A model generated the notes under the pieces. That model searched no databases and was not told where the DNA came from. It saw only the letters and a list, made by a program, of their open reading frames with translations. A stretch of DNA of 64,000 bases from Agrypnia vestita (lineage: Eukaryota > Arthropoda > Insecta > Trichoptera > Phryganeidae), in contig JADDOH010005162.1 of the NCBI GenBank assembly GCA_016648135.1, positions 1-64,000 on the forward strand, in the 5' to 3' direction. Each line of letters begins with the position of its first letter. Within the stretch, counting starts at the first letter, position 1. The position numbers and the translations under genes were made by a program. Below, in pieces: positions 1 through 10,625 of this stretch.

Positions 1-988
1 AAATGAAGAAAATTGCTCCACTTTGTGGGTCTTTTATGACTGAACGGCCTGTTGACATGTCTTTTTTATTCAATAATATTACAAAGTAAACAATTATCTT
101 CAATTAATTACAATTATAGCAAAAGCTGGAGACTTTTTTTCAAATATGTTATTAATTTATATTTTTTAATAACAAATTAGTTGATATTTTTCGCAAAAAA
201 TCGCGTTTTTCCCTTCAAAGTGTTCCAAAAAATTTAAAAATTGAAATTTCAAAAAACCCTCCCAGCGTTACCTGAAAAAACTTATTATCTAACGAATGAA
301 CTTTGATTTTTTGATTTCAGATGATCTAGCACCAAGTTATGATGGACACCGCAATTCTACTTTTTTCCGAGACACGTCCGAATAATTGCTGCCATTGCCG
401 TATTTTTTAATATTTCTTCTTGAATTTTACACAATATTCTTCAAATGTCATACTTTAATGTACTATTGGTTTTGATAAAGAGATTTTAACTGTGTCGCCA
501 TAAAAAAATCACAAAAACATGCCTTTTTTGTACGAATTAACCTTACCCCCCCCTTAAATAAATGAAATAAAAAAAAACTGTAAATATTTGTTTACGAAAC
601 CGTCCTTTATACGTATAATGGACGGTTTTGTATATTTATATAAATATATTTGCGCTGGTCCTAGGACGGGTTTGAAACATTGTAAAAATGAATACTTTGT
701 GATGGCAAACTGTAAAATCTGGTCATAAAAAACTTACTGCAAGAGAAAGTGTAATAGATATGCAAAGTACAAGACGGCGTGCGTGAATTTAAATACATAA
801 TTCATTCATAACTTGCTTTGTACTTCTTATCGGCAATTCGAACCCATCAGAGAAGAATACAGTTTCGAATTAAATTCATAATTGAGTCTTGGTACTGACA
901 TAATACGCTGAATACAAAAAAGCAGATAAAAGAAAGCATACTTTCTTTTTCTATTGATAACATTTATTAACTGATGTTGCAATTTGAA
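1..988. other. AT-rich sequence without a recognisable gene
   Basis: No coding potential was seen on either strand. The only structure noted is a near-perfect 32-bp palindrome at 597-628 (arms AAACCGTCC and GGACGGTTT around a TTATACGTATAA core). The remainder is homopolymer-rich AT sequence. Confidence 0.5.
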
Positions 989-1135
989 TAGCTTGTTGGT
1001 TTTAGTGGTTAAGGCGTTTGCCTAGCGATCCAGTGGTCGCGGGTTCGAACCTCATTGCAGACCAGCAAATGAGTTCTATTTTTCATGTCGTGGACATTGA
1101 GTTTAGTTAAGATGACAAAAGATATAAAAATTGCA
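989..1135 (+). mobile_element. tRNA-derived SINE (GCTTGTTGG family)
   Basis: The head resembles a tRNA: an A-box-like TAGTGGTTAAGG near 1003 and a perfect B box, GGTTCGAACC, near 1042, spaced as in RNA polymerase III internal promoters. It is followed by a tRNA-unrelated body (CCAGCAAATGAGTTCTATTTTTCAT). Related copies lie at 34329 and 59169 on the plus strand, and a 3' piece on the minus strand at 8318. It has no coding capacity; such elements move with LINE machinery. Confidence 0.8.
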
Positions 1136-1812
1136 CAAATAGGTGTAAGGTAGGTACCAATAATAGTGCTACCGTGCTATGTAATGTACGTGCTCAGTAT
1201 TCTATTTTATATATATAACAGTACATAATTAAAAAAATCTAATTAATAACAAGCTAAAACACAAATTAACAAAAAAACATACTAATGCAACAGAAGCAAT
1301 ACTAATTCGAAAGAAAGAAATTTCTTCAATTCAGGTATGCTCCTACAATGAAAAACGTCAACGAAATTCTACCTGTTACCAAGCCGATGTATCCGTGTTA
1401 TTGGCGAATTTAGTTATTTTTATGGGTGCCCACAAAGAATACTTAGTGTTGTCTATACGAAACCATTTGTTTATGTCGTAGCAATCAGAATGATTTTAAA
1501 ACTGCGTCATATTTCATACTTTGGATTTTTTATTTTTGATGTTTGATGATATAGATGGAATTATTTTTAAATAGTACCTAATTACTGTGTTTTTAATAAA
1601 AAAAAACTAACTTTTAAAGAGTGGCTGAATACTCAAAGTGCAGGAGCAAACATATTGTTTGAAATCATCAAGTAAATAAAAAGCGTTTTAATTTATGATT
1701 AAAAAGCGTTTTAAAATCATCAAAAAACTTTAAAATTTATTGTAAATTTAAAAAATCATTCATGTACGCGCGGTATATGTTCTGCTTAAACTAAAATAAA
1801 AACAAACTATAA
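1136..1812. other. AT-rich spacer, nothing recognised
   Basis: No open frame, tRNA or inverted repeat stands out. It contains a short TAGGTAGGTACC-like run near 1149 of the kind scattered through the whole window, and short direct repeats of AAAAAGCGTTTTAA near 1680-1715. Confidence 0.4.
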
Positions 1813-2347
1813 AGGGTGTAACAGAGTTAGTCCACAATACTTTACAGGTGGATCCCTGCCTTGATTATGAGTCGAAAATTTTCAAGCAACCATGACATAA
1901 TAATATTAATAGTTAAGTAGATATGCGACATCAAAATTAGCATTTTTTTTCAATATTTCTGACTTATTTTTTGCAAAACGTTTGACTATCATTACAGTAA
2001 CTTATTATACGAAAAATTAATTCCCTTCAATACAAGTCAAATAAAATGATAAAAACCTTCCAATTCTAAATGGAAAACATTCCAATTGGAATTTTTTAAA
2101 GGGATTTTATCATTTTACTTAACTTTTATTAAAATAAATTAATTTTTCATAATCGATATAAGTTACTGTAATGATACTTGAACGTTTTGTGAAAAATGAG
2201 TCAGAAATATTGAAAAAAAAATGCAAACTTTGATATTGCATAACTTCATAACTATTGATATTAGGTAGTGTTTGCTTGAACATTTTCGACTCATTATCAT
2301 GGCAGGAAGTACCTGTAAAGTATTGTGGACTAGCTATGTTACACCCT
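1813..2347. mobile_element. Fold-back MITE, family A, full-length copy (about 535 bp)
   Basis: The two halves are inverted copies of each other. The left end reads AGGGTGTAACAGAG and the right end is its complement, CTATGTTACACCCT. The internal blocks GAGTCGAAAATTTTCAAGC and GCTTGAACATTTTCGACTC mirror each other, as do CAGTAACTTAT and ATAAGTTACTGTAATG. It has no coding capacity. Other members are at 7342, 15498, 16451 and 20932, with partial or variant copies elsewhere. In several copies the ends abut TA dinucleotides, which suggests a Tc1/mariner-type transposase in trans. Confidence 0.85.
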
Positions 2348-2404
2348 GATATTAATAACGCTCAAAATTTTAAGTTATAAAAATCTACACTGATCTTTGA
2401 CGAT

Positions 2405-2665
2405 TATTTCATGAGTTTCATGAAAAGAATTAAGTTGTTATTATAGTTAGTAATTAGTAATTAAGACTGTCAGTCACTGTAGTGATAGTCTAACGTTTTA
2501 TGTATAAAAAATTCATAAATATAGAAAAAATACACATTTTGATGTATATCTCCGTAACTATCGATATTTCACCCAAATTGTAACAAACATTTTCTATTCA
2601 AAATTGAATGTAGATGACTTCCCCGAAGTTTTTGCTACTAATTACGATACACTATTTATAATGCA
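2405..2665. mobile_element. Half copy of a variant of MITE family A
   Basis: It carries the family A block (TGTAGTGATAGTCTAACGTTTT, ATATCTCCGTAACTATCGATATT) but ends with GAAGTTTTTGCTACTA, the end type shared with the copy at 48625-48966 rather than the CCACAATACTTT type. The left half is missing. Confidence 0.6.
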
Positions 2666-2819
2666 CACTGTTTGATAAAGTAAGATATAGGTCGGCGTAT
2701 TTCATATTAGGCATATTTGAATACGTTCATAATAGACGAGTTATTTTAGTGTAGTGTATAAATAAATAAAAAGGTACTTATTTTTTAGAAACCAACATGT
2801 TATAATAGTAATAATATTG

Positions 2820-3234
2820 GATTATTTATATAGCGCCACTTTTGTGAAAATTTCACCTCAAGGGCGCTTTACACACAAAAAACTCTTGCATACTAAAATC
2901 ATAGAATAACAAAATGAAAAATAAAATGAAAAAGAAAAGAAAAAGAAAAACAGCTCAAAACATAAAATACTAAAAGAAAACAACGAATATTAAAAAGGTT
3001 TAAAATCCGCGTTTCTTATCAGGGAGGGCAAAGAGTTCCACGCTTTGGGGCCCGCCACCGCAAACGCCCGTTCGCTGAACCTAGTTTTCTGGAACTGACT
3101 TGCCGGTTCCATAACCCTTCCCACCGCTGAAGCAGACGCTGACCTAAGAGTTTGACGTTCCCCATTTATGTCGTCTGGATTACAGAGCTCATGAAGATAC
3201 AGAGGCGCCTTATTATGTACCGCGTACAAATACC
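2820..3234 (-). pseudogene. Non-LTR retrotransposon 3' end (reverse transcriptase C-terminus)
   Basis: On the minus strand, 3229 down to 2990 encodes about 80 residues ending in the LINE C-terminal signature FAVAGPKAWNSLPSLIR followed by NADFKPF, the pattern found after the reverse transcriptase domain in Jockey/CR1-type elements. Below it is a short 3' tail (GCGCCCTTGAGGTGAAATTT, 2840-2875). Endonuclease and palm domains are absent, so this is a 5'-truncated copy. A small inverted-repeat element sits immediately upstream at 3235-3642 and probably interrupted it. The clade is not certain. Confidence 0.75.
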
Positions 3235-3642
3235 TTCATTTTTGACGGGATATTTTTACAGCTGGTTATTTTTTAAAAATCTAATATAATCACGGTCTTC
3301 ACCAGTTCGACGCCTGACGCAATCTCAACTCTGCAATGGCAAAGACTGATAAAGCAGGGGCATTAATGAGCGCTGTTGTCGAAGCCGGGTCGCTTATAAT
3401 AATAAAAAAAATATTGTATTAAAAAAATAATAAAAACGGTAGCGGCATCCGCGCCGGGGAGATATGAAATATTGCTTCAACAAATTAAGGTCGTCCCAAG
3501 AAATGGATATACGGGAATATAAAAAAGTGTATGGAGAAAACTTAAAGGCCGTACCAATGAAATGGTCAAACGGATACAGCGGCGAGCGGGGCGCATGCAA
3601 CCTAATAAGTACCTACTAGCTGTAATCCGTCAAAAATGACGG
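3235..3642. mobile_element. MITE inserted at the edge of a LINE fragment
   Basis: The ends are inverted copies: TTCATTTTTGACGGGATA on the left and ATCCGTCAAAAATGACGG on the right, with ACAGCT and AGCTGT just inside. TACC flanks both sides (3231-3234, 3643-3646), a possible 4-bp target duplication. The interior is GC-richer than the surroundings (CATCCGCGCCGGGG, GGCGAGCGGGGCGCATG). The open frame at 3394-3600 on the minus strand has no recognisable domain and I do not call it a gene. Confidence 0.6.
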
Positions 3643-3680
3643 TACCTTTATATGCCGGATCCTAAAGAATAAGTATTCAC

Positions 3681-3871
3681 CAGGGGCGTGCAGTGAGAAC
3701 AAGAAGCATTACCTTTTCCTGTAGGATATGTATCTCGTAATATTTCTATCACAATAATATTCAGATTTTAATATTTCATAATATTCTGCCAGATAAATAC
3801 TTAATTTCAATTTTTTTCCAAAAATATGTTAAAATAAAATTCATGCTTCTTATTCTCACTGCACGCCTCTG
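3681..3871. mobile_element. MITE family B, 191-bp copy
   Basis: Terminal inverted repeats CAGGGGCGTGCAGTGAGAAC and TTCTCACTGCACGCCTCTG enclose an AT-rich core. The same ends recur at 4752-4981, 7294-8192 (split), and 63733-63912, and single ends are seen at 36266, 36925 and 41405. It is non-coding; the transposase source is unknown. Confidence 0.8.
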
Positions 3872-4028
3872 GTTTTTTCGTATTTATTGCCGACACCCAT
3901 GAAATAGTAAAAACGACTTTTATCAAAATGTTTTCACATTTTTTGCTGCCTTGCCGGCAGTTAAAGGTAGGTATATACTAACAGTGTTAGTTAATGAGTA
4001 AAAACCACTAACAGATTTAAGTTCTACC

Positions 4029-4058
4029 GGTTTCGAGATGTACCCGTCTCTTCGTCAG
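4029..4058 (-). ncRNA. Hammerhead-like motif
   Basis: Read on the minus strand: CTGACGA, one spacer base, a GAGA/TCTC stem with an 8-base loop, then GAAAC. This resembles the core of hammerhead ribozymes carried by Penelope-like elements. The extra base before stem II and the weak stem I make activity doubtful. No Penelope coding sequence is visible beside this copy. Confidence 0.35.
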
Positions 4059-4204
4059 GACCAACACTACACTTGTTAAACTTTCAACAATATTTATAAA
4101 TCTTGTCAGAGACAAGCATGCACTTTTTTTAAATAATTTTACTAACGCTCTGTTGCAATGTCTAACCACAAAGTTAATACTTTAAATATTAAAAATATTA
4201 ATAA

Positions 4205-4445
4205 TGTTAAAGGTATTATTTTAAGCCCTGGCGATTGTGCTGGGCGTAACGTGTAACGCAGGCTCGGCGGTAACAACATCGCTATCGTTGCTGCCTTCGG
4301 GTTTGCTGGCCCAGGGTTCAAACCCCATCTTCGGCCGTTTAATTTCGTTTTTTAGCCGTGAATTCGAAAGAAATTACGAACGTTACACGATAGACAGACA
4401 GAAAACGAAATTATTATGTTTGATTTTATTCAATAATAGCTAAAT
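4205..4445 (+). mobile_element. tRNA-derived SINE, second family
   Basis: A B-box-like GGTTCAAACCC at 4315 follows an A-box-like segment (GGTAACAACATCGC near 4268). The body contains GGCCGTTTAATTTCG and GCCGTGAATTCGAA, then a tail with TTACACGA, repeated GACAGACAGA and AAATTATTATGTTTGATTT. A second copy with the same layout is at 22790-23030. The tail alone recurs at 9510-9570, 37210-37290, 41490-41550 and 55030-55090. The 68-codon frame here is incidental. Confidence 0.7.
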
Positions 4446-4625
4446 ATCTTTTTATGTTAAAATTTCATTACACACCTACATAACAAAACATTTTTTATGA
4501 TAATAAAAAGGAAATACTTTAAACATGTTACAACGTATACTAAAATATAATCGAAGAGTAGACATTGACAAAAACAAAAAAAGGGAGTTTTATTGTTTCG
4601 GAGGTAAGTTTAAAGAACTCCGTAA

Positions 4626-4737
4626 TCACACATATGGAAATAAAAACATTTAGTGCTACATTTTAATTGACATAAGAAACATAAAAAAATTAAAATGTAG
4701 AACTAAAATACAACTGTTTTTATTTCCATATGTGTGA
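4626..4737. mobile_element. 112-bp hairpin MITE
   Basis: TCACACATATGGAAATAAAA at the left is mirrored by TTTTATTTCCATATGTGTGA at the right, and CTACATTTTAATT by AATTAAAATGTAG inside. Nearly the whole unit folds as one long hairpin. Confidence 0.75.
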
Positions 4738-4751
4738 AATACATGGGAGTT

Positions 4752-4981
4752 CAGTGGGCGTGCAGTGAGATGTATGTAGTTGAAGCATGTACCTAAGCAT
4801 ACATTTTGAAAAAGAAAACCTATTAAAAGATTTATCTCGTTATATCATAATCATTCTCGTATTATTCAGATCTTAGTATGACAAAATATTTTGTCATATA
4901 CGTAAATATTTTATATCGAAGTTTTTTTGCAAAATATGTACTGCGTAAAAGCCACGCTTCAATACTCACTGCACGCGCCTG
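4752..4981. mobile_element. MITE family B, second copy
   Basis: The ends CAGTGGGCGTGCAGTGAG and TACTCACTGCACGCGCCTG are inverted copies. The core is AT-rich. It is slightly diverged from the 3681-3871 copy. Confidence 0.75.
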
Positions 4982-5474
4982 CTAAATAGGAACGAACATA
5001 AATTAAAAAGCTAACTATTTTGAATTTGTTAAGAATTTTATAAGAATTTGGTTATTTATATGTAATATTTAATTAGCTATTAACAGAAGACGATTAAAAA
5101 ATTAAGAATAGTTATTTTTCAAACTATACAAAATGTTTCATTCTTCATAATATAAAATCAAAAATTGATTAGTTCTAACATATTAGTTACTTCTCCAAGC
5201 ACAAGAGTTCTGTTTTTGGAGAGGCACAGCGAGAAAAATTATTTATTATTTACAGTTTAAAGAGACTAGAAAAAAATATAAACTCGATGTAATATTAAAT
5301 AAATAAAAAATATATGTACACATATAAATAAATAAATAAATCATGTGCGTACCTACTCATGTATGCGCGGTAGAAGTTATACTTTAACACTAAAATAAAG
5401 ACAATATTATATTACATATACAACAATATATACAATGTTGTGTAATATATTAGATAACATTATATTATATAACA

Positions 5475-5610
5475 CTAGGTATAATAAACACATCACAAAA
5501 CACCCAGGCTTGAGTAAATCACACAGATTAATTGTGACCTCACCGGGAATCGAACCCGGAACCCTCGGTGTTAGAAGCCAGTATCATGCACACACGATGT
5601 TGATTCGGTA
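5475..5610 (-). mobile_element. tRNA-derived SINE head, third family
   Basis: On the minus strand, GGGTTCGATTCCCGGTGAGG supplies a strong B box (plus-strand ACCGGGAATCGAACCC near 5540). It is preceded by a degenerate A-box region around GATACTGGCTTC and followed by a body containing AATCTGTGTGATTTACTC. It does not fold as a complete tRNA, so a SINE is preferred over a tRNA gene. Confidence 0.55.
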
Positions 5611-6440
5611 GAAGAAATTAACACATCGTCAAAGATATGATTTATTAAGAAATTTATACTTCGTAATAGATCTGTCAAGGAAGTGTTTCGAATTGTAAAG
5701 GACCTAGGCCTCATTTGTAACAAAATAATTTTTATTTTCGCCTAATTTCGGAGTGCACCTCGTCGGTTCGAAATTTAAACCGCGCTATCAAAACATTCCG
5801 TATTCAAATTAGTACCGCCGAACGTGGTGACCAAAACGGCTCCCTAATTTACCGACCGGTCCTCTCGATCTTATGTCACATGTGAATAGAGGTCATTTTT
5901 CTGTGGCAGACTAAAAAAAATACCAATAAACGCAAAGCAAAAGCGCCTCTGCTGTCATAACGCATAGAGGCTACTTTCGAATGGAGTAAAATAAATTATT
6001 CATTTGGCAGATTTTAAGAAATATTAATTTTTCATGCTAATTTGGTCTTTATTGTCGTTTGAAATAAATGTTCTTTTTAGATTTAACATCCTCGAAGTGG
6101 TAATATGTTTTCGATAAAAATCTAAATATTTTTTATGTAAAATGTGTTTTTAATATGTGGTCTCCGAATGGAAAACTAAATTAATCGATTTTTTATACCA
6201 AACTAATGATAAGTTTAATAATTGGATTCGTGATATCACAACCGTCAGCCGTGGAACATTATATTAGGCTGATATATTACGAGTGTCATCGACGGTAGCC
6301 GGGTACCGTAGGATAATTATTACATAATGCGGTCTTAGTGCCGATACTATTTATTAATGTCAAACGGAACGTGGAAAGCGGGCTTGGCAGCCGAAGGATG
6401 AAACGCGATTATTAAAAAATAGCTACAACCCGTGAAAATG
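5611..6440. other. Unassigned sequence with a moderately GC-rich block
   Basis: 5745-5880 is richer in GC than its surroundings (GTGCACCTCGTCGGTTCG, ACCGGTCCTCTCG), but I find no open frame, box or inverted repeat there. 6220-6420 includes CGGTAGCCGGGTACCG. It may be an old repeat; no function is assigned. Confidence 0.3.
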
Positions 6441-6960
6441 ACGTACGATTTACTATATATTTCGACTGCGAGTTAAATTTTGAGAAAACAGCGCAATCTA
6501 GCGTGACATAGCGCCTTGGTAGCGTTAGTGACGGACATTGTTACATGGAGAGTTATGATTATTTTTTCCATTTTATTCTTCATTATTTTATAGCTTGTTG
6601 TTCTATCTGGTAGCGTTAGTGGAGGACATTGATTAACATAAAATAAGGCATTTTTTATTTTTATGCCTCATTACTTTATATACCGTTCGTGACGGACAGT
6701 GTTACATAAAGAATTACGTTTTTTTTTGCTTTTAATACCTCATCATAACTTCATTATTTGGTAGCGTCAGTGAAGGACATTGTTACACAGAGAATTCTAT
6801 TTTTTTTTAAGAGATATAAAACTACCCCGCTATTTTACATACCTCGTCATTATTTGCGCCATTTGTGCATTTTTTATTTATTACTTATTTTATATAGTTT
6901 ATCATTATTTTAACCATTTGGTAATATTATTGTGAGACATTGTTACGTAGCTAATTATTT
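6440..6960 (+). repeat. Degenerate tandem repeat, unit about 75-95 bp
   Basis: The phrase TGGTAGCGTTAGTGACGGACATTGTTACA near 6513 recurs in diverged form near 6609 (GGAGGACATTG), 6683 (TTCGTGACGGACAGTG), 6761 (TAGCGTCAGTGAAGG) and 6918 (TTGTGAGACATTGTTACG). The copies are separated by T-rich stretches and CCTCAT(T/C)A motifs. A single related unit lies at 50220-50380, preceded in both places by CTATATATTTCGAC. Confidence 0.65.
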
Positions 6961-7293
6961 GTTTTGGTGTGAATATTTTTTTCATTCATAATATTTACTG
7001 CAATTTAGGTACTTACATGTAGGTATTGAACTTTATTGTGTATCCCAAAATAAAATAACTCCTTCTTATGAGGCTTTGACGTATTACAAACACAAATAAT
7101 TTTATTTCAAATCAATCTAAAGCATTTGAGATTTCGATTGATTTAGAAAAAAATGGAAGCTTCGGAAAAAATTACATGTCGTATGGAAATTAAAAACACA
7201 CCCCCTCTCTTATTCATAGAGTAACAACAAACATTCAGCAATAGAGGGATGCACTTATTCACGTACCTATATCATATCAATACATATTTTATG

Positions 7294-8192
7294 CAGGGAC
7301 GTCCAGTGAGAACTAGAAGCATGGCTTTTATTTAAACATACAGAGTGAAACAGAGCTAGTCCACAATACTTTATAGGTGGATTCCTTCCCTGATTATGAG
7401 TCAAAAATGTGCAAGCAACCATGACCTAAATAATATCTAAATAATATAATATGGAGCAATGCAATATCAAAGTTTGCATTTTTTTATCAATATTTCTGAC
7501 TCGTTTTTTACAAAACGGTGAAGAATCTTTACAGTAACTTATATCGATGTATATATAATACGAAAAATTCATTAGTTTCAAAAAAGTTAAAAAAATAAAT
7601 AAAAACTATGAAAAAATTCCAACTGGAATGCTGTCCAATTAGAATTATAAGGTTTTTATAATTTTTGGAATGAATTTTTCCTATTAAATGTAAGTTATTG
7701 TAATGATAGTCCAACGTTTTGCAAAAAATAAGTCAAAAATATTTAAAAAATAATGCAAACATTGATGTCACATATCTCCGTGACTATTGATATTAGGTCA
7801 TAGTTGCTGAACATTTTCGATTCATAATCAAGGCAGAAATCCACCTGTAAAGTATTGTGGACCAGCTCTGTTACACCCTGTACCTATATTATTATAAATT
7901 ATAACTACAGCAGAACATGTTTAATCTAGTGGGGCGTTGTAAGCTAATGTAAAAAAGTGTATTTGTAATTGTGATAATATAAATAAATAAAATAAAATAA
8001 CTTAATACAATAAACTTGGAAAAAAATTGACATTAAATATTTATCTGGCTGAATATGAGGAAATATTAAAATCTGAAAAATATGTTAATTATTGTGATCG
8101 GAACATTACAAGATTTATCTCTTATTTCGGTTTGTTTTCAAAATATACGCCCAGGAAAAAGTCTTGCTTCTTGTTCTCGCTGCACGCCCCTG
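7294..8192. mobile_element. MITE family B copy split by a family A MITE
   Basis: The left end CAGGGACGTCCAGTGAGAAC (7294) pairs with the right end TTCTCGCTGCACGCCCCTG (8174-8192). The family A element at 7342-7879 interrupts it about 48 bp from the left end, so the family B copy is the older insertion. The interior also holds an ATAAATAAAAT microsatellite near 7980. Two overlapping frames at 8027-8306 are incidental. Confidence 0.7.
7342..7879. mobile_element. Fold-back MITE, family A, nested copy
   Basis: The ends AGAGTGAAACAGAGCTAG and CAGCTCTGTTACACCCT are inverted copies, and CCACAATACTTTATAGGTGG is mirrored by CCACCTGTAAAGTATTGTGG. About 538 bp, non-coding. It lies inside a family B element. 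Confidence 0.85.
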
Positions 8193-8317
8193 ATGTTATG
8201 TCTCAATATCTCTAATCTTACAGAGGAAATATTGGCTTCAATTTACTACTTGGACACTTGGGAGGAAAAAATAGTAGATGTGTGCGAAACTAATATTCTT
8301 TCGTAAAATAATATTCT

Positions 8318-8450
8318 TATTCTTTTTTTTTTTAATAACGATAGAGATGCGATCACGGGATACGTGTCGCATCAATATTGTTACTGTTTTGAAACTAAGC
8401 TTAAAGCCTGTGCTATGAAAATAAGACTGACTGGCTGGTGTACTGGAATA
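8318..8450 (-). mobile_element. SINE 3' part, truncated at an LTR insertion
   Basis: The reverse complement reads CACCAGCCAGTCAGTCTTAT, then TTTCATAGCACAGGC and a tail with GACACGTATCCCGTG. This matches the bodies of the SINEs at 34329 and 59169. The tRNA-like head is missing; the homology stops within a few bases of the LTR at 8457. Confidence 0.65.
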
Positions 8451-8456
8451 TTATAG

Positions 8457-8902
8457 TGTCATGGGACGCAAATAAAACGCTAAAATAAACTTATATTTAT
8501 TACGCAAAGTTACTGGACCCGTTAATTTAGTCGGAGCACTGTTACACTTATTATCCAATTTCTTAATTCGCACTAATTAACTAACACCGCGAAGAACTAT
8601 TACGCTGTTTCTATTGCATCGTTCATTTTCTCGAATATTCTGTTCAATTTCACACGTAGGTACTCTCTTAAGTTGTTATCGCTGATATCATTCAAGCGGT
8701 AGCAACACACGCCACACGGTTCGGTTGCGGATTTCCGTGGAATGTCACTACAACGCAAAAACTGATTGCGTAGCGATCGGCCGCTCCCCTTTATATAGGT
8801 TAAATGTCGCTTCGTGACGTTTAGAAAACTTATGGGATGAACCTAGTCAGAGAGGTTTAGATAGTGCGTAATTATTTCTAATTCTGCCATTTTGTTACAA
8901 CA
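8457..8902 (-). mobile_element. Solo LTR (LTR retrotransposon remnant)
   Basis: The block begins TGTCAT and ends near TTACAACA. On the minus strand it has a TATA box, CTATATAAAGGGG (8787-8798), and downstream an AATAAA signal (complement of the TTTATT near 8493), the expected order of U3, R and U5. No gag or pol sequence is adjacent. The region before its right end (GTGCGTAATTATTTCTA) resembles that of the LTR at 11148-11715, so they may be related. Confidence 0.6.
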
Positions 8903-9149
8903 GTGTATTCTGTGGGTACCCAGAGAAATATAGAAATAACTATAAAATAGATAACGCCGATAACACAGATGCATCGTCTGGATAGCAGGTTGAATTTCAT
9001 TCAGCAGACTTGAAGAAATATTTAGTCTTGGAATTTGCTTAATTCTAGGTATAATTTTATAAGTTTTTCTTTGAATTAGTATTGCATCTTATAATTTTTA
9101 CTTATTATGGTTTATTAAAAATACATATGTTAAAAAAGAATATCACGTT

Positions 9150-9400
9150 ATATGTAAGAGCTCACAAGTATCAAGATTTATTGTAGATGTCTCATAGAGA
9201 CGAAGCTATATTTTTATATGGGAAAGTAGGCATGGAAATCTTTTTGGGTGTTTATAGGGCTTACGACCTATCACATGGTTGGTTTAAGTGATCACTTTAC
9301 ACAATGTAACGTTCATCATTTCCAATCATGATAGACTACACATCTATCAAATTTTTGGAAGTTGTATACATGTTTAAGATACACAACTTGTTTCGCATGT
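9150..9400 (+). mobile_element. Half copy of the GATCACTT inverted-repeat MITE family (family P)
   Basis: The run TCTCATAGAGACGAAGCTAT, TAAGTGATCACTTTACACAAT and AACGTTCATCA matches the left half of the full element at 11990-12512. The mirrored right half is absent. Confidence 0.6.
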
Positions 9401-9600
9401 GAGTTGTATTTTTATTACCGCCACCTGCAGTCCAAAGCTTTTTCATTCCCATAATCCAACACAGATTTTCGAAAAGGAAAATTAAAAAAAATAATTGATA
9501 TCTATAAAAAAGTTACGGACGTTACACGAAGCAGTTACGCGGGCGGACGGACCATCAACATGATGGAATAGCCAATGATGAAATGACGCTGCAAGCTTAA
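9401..9600 (+). mobile_element. SINE tail fragment (second family)
   Basis: AAAAGTTACGGACGTTACACG and ACGCGGGCGGACGG match the 3' tail of the SINEs at 4205 and 22790. The head has been lost. Confidence 0.5.
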
Positions 9601-10306
9601 AACAACCGCGATGATCTGCCAGAAAAAATATGCTGTGCAAATATCACGACACGAAAGTTTTGCTGCTTCACACAAACAGATTTTCGGCTTAATAAATAAG
9701 ATACAAAAAACGTTTATTTTTTACACATATCTCATTAATCATCCGATTTCGAAAAACAATACATTTTTTAGTTATTGGAAAACGTCAATTAATCATAAGT
9801 TCAACAGATAGGTATAGTGTATATTTAAAAAATTATTGATAGAAACAGGTGTACATCTTAAGCAGGTAATAAATTTTCTATGATGATTTAATTTACGAAT
9901 CATCAGAAATCGCGCGCAAACAGAGTTGATTGATTTGAATCATGAGTTGGTGACATTTGTAAAAAAAAAAACTCGATTCCTATTAATCAAATTCATAATT
10001 CAGTTGAAAATCTAGGATATGACGTGTTTTACTTGTAAACTAGCTGATATAATAAAAAGAAAATTATCTTCAAAAACAGAGAACCTTGAGAAACTTTAAA
10101 AAATTATAAAGTTCTTAGAAACCCTTCGTTGAATCATATATTTTTATTTATTTATTTAATGTTTATGGAAGACCAACAGCACAGAAAAAAAAGCATAGAA
10201 AACATTGATACAATATAGATGGCCAATTACAGGTCTCCACATTTTTCCTAAATGTTTAAAGTTTTTTTGTGAAACATTATGGAAATTAATTTTTAATTTA
10301 ATTTTT
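9601..10306. other. AT-rich sequence, nothing recognised
   Basis: A short frame at 9611-9811 has no recognisable domain and low-complexity AT codons; it is not supported as a gene. Confidence 0.35.
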
Positions 10307-10549
10307 ACGGCTCCTACGTATTATATCGTAACCAACAAATCAACGATTTTGAGTTTTTTGTGTATACACATGTGTATTTAAATATATATTTAATTCCAAG
10401 AAAGAAAAAAAATTATTTTGCAATATATAACGTTTTTTTATTATATTTTTTTTCTTTTTGGAATTAAATATATAATTAAATACATATGAAATACATAGTA
10501 AACTCAAAATCGACGATTTGTGGGTTACGATATTATACGTAGGGGCCGT
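10307..10549. mobile_element. 243-bp inverted-repeat element (fold-back MITE)
   Basis: ACGGCTCCTACGTATTATAT at the left is mirrored by ATATTATACGTAGGGGCCGT at the right, and the similarity continues inward through CGATTTTGAG / CTCAAAATCG and AATTCCAAGAAAGA / TCTTTTTGGAATT. The copy is largely a single hairpin. Confidence 0.75.
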
Positions 10550-10625
10550 CGATATATTAAATATGAATCGAATTGAAAAACACTGTTTTTTCTAAACACT
10601 ATATATTAAATTTAATTGTTAAAAC

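Noticed and set aside
5535..5565. Possible tRNA gene on the minus strand
   Set aside because: A good B box but no complete cloverleaf or acceptor stem; a SINE head explains it better.
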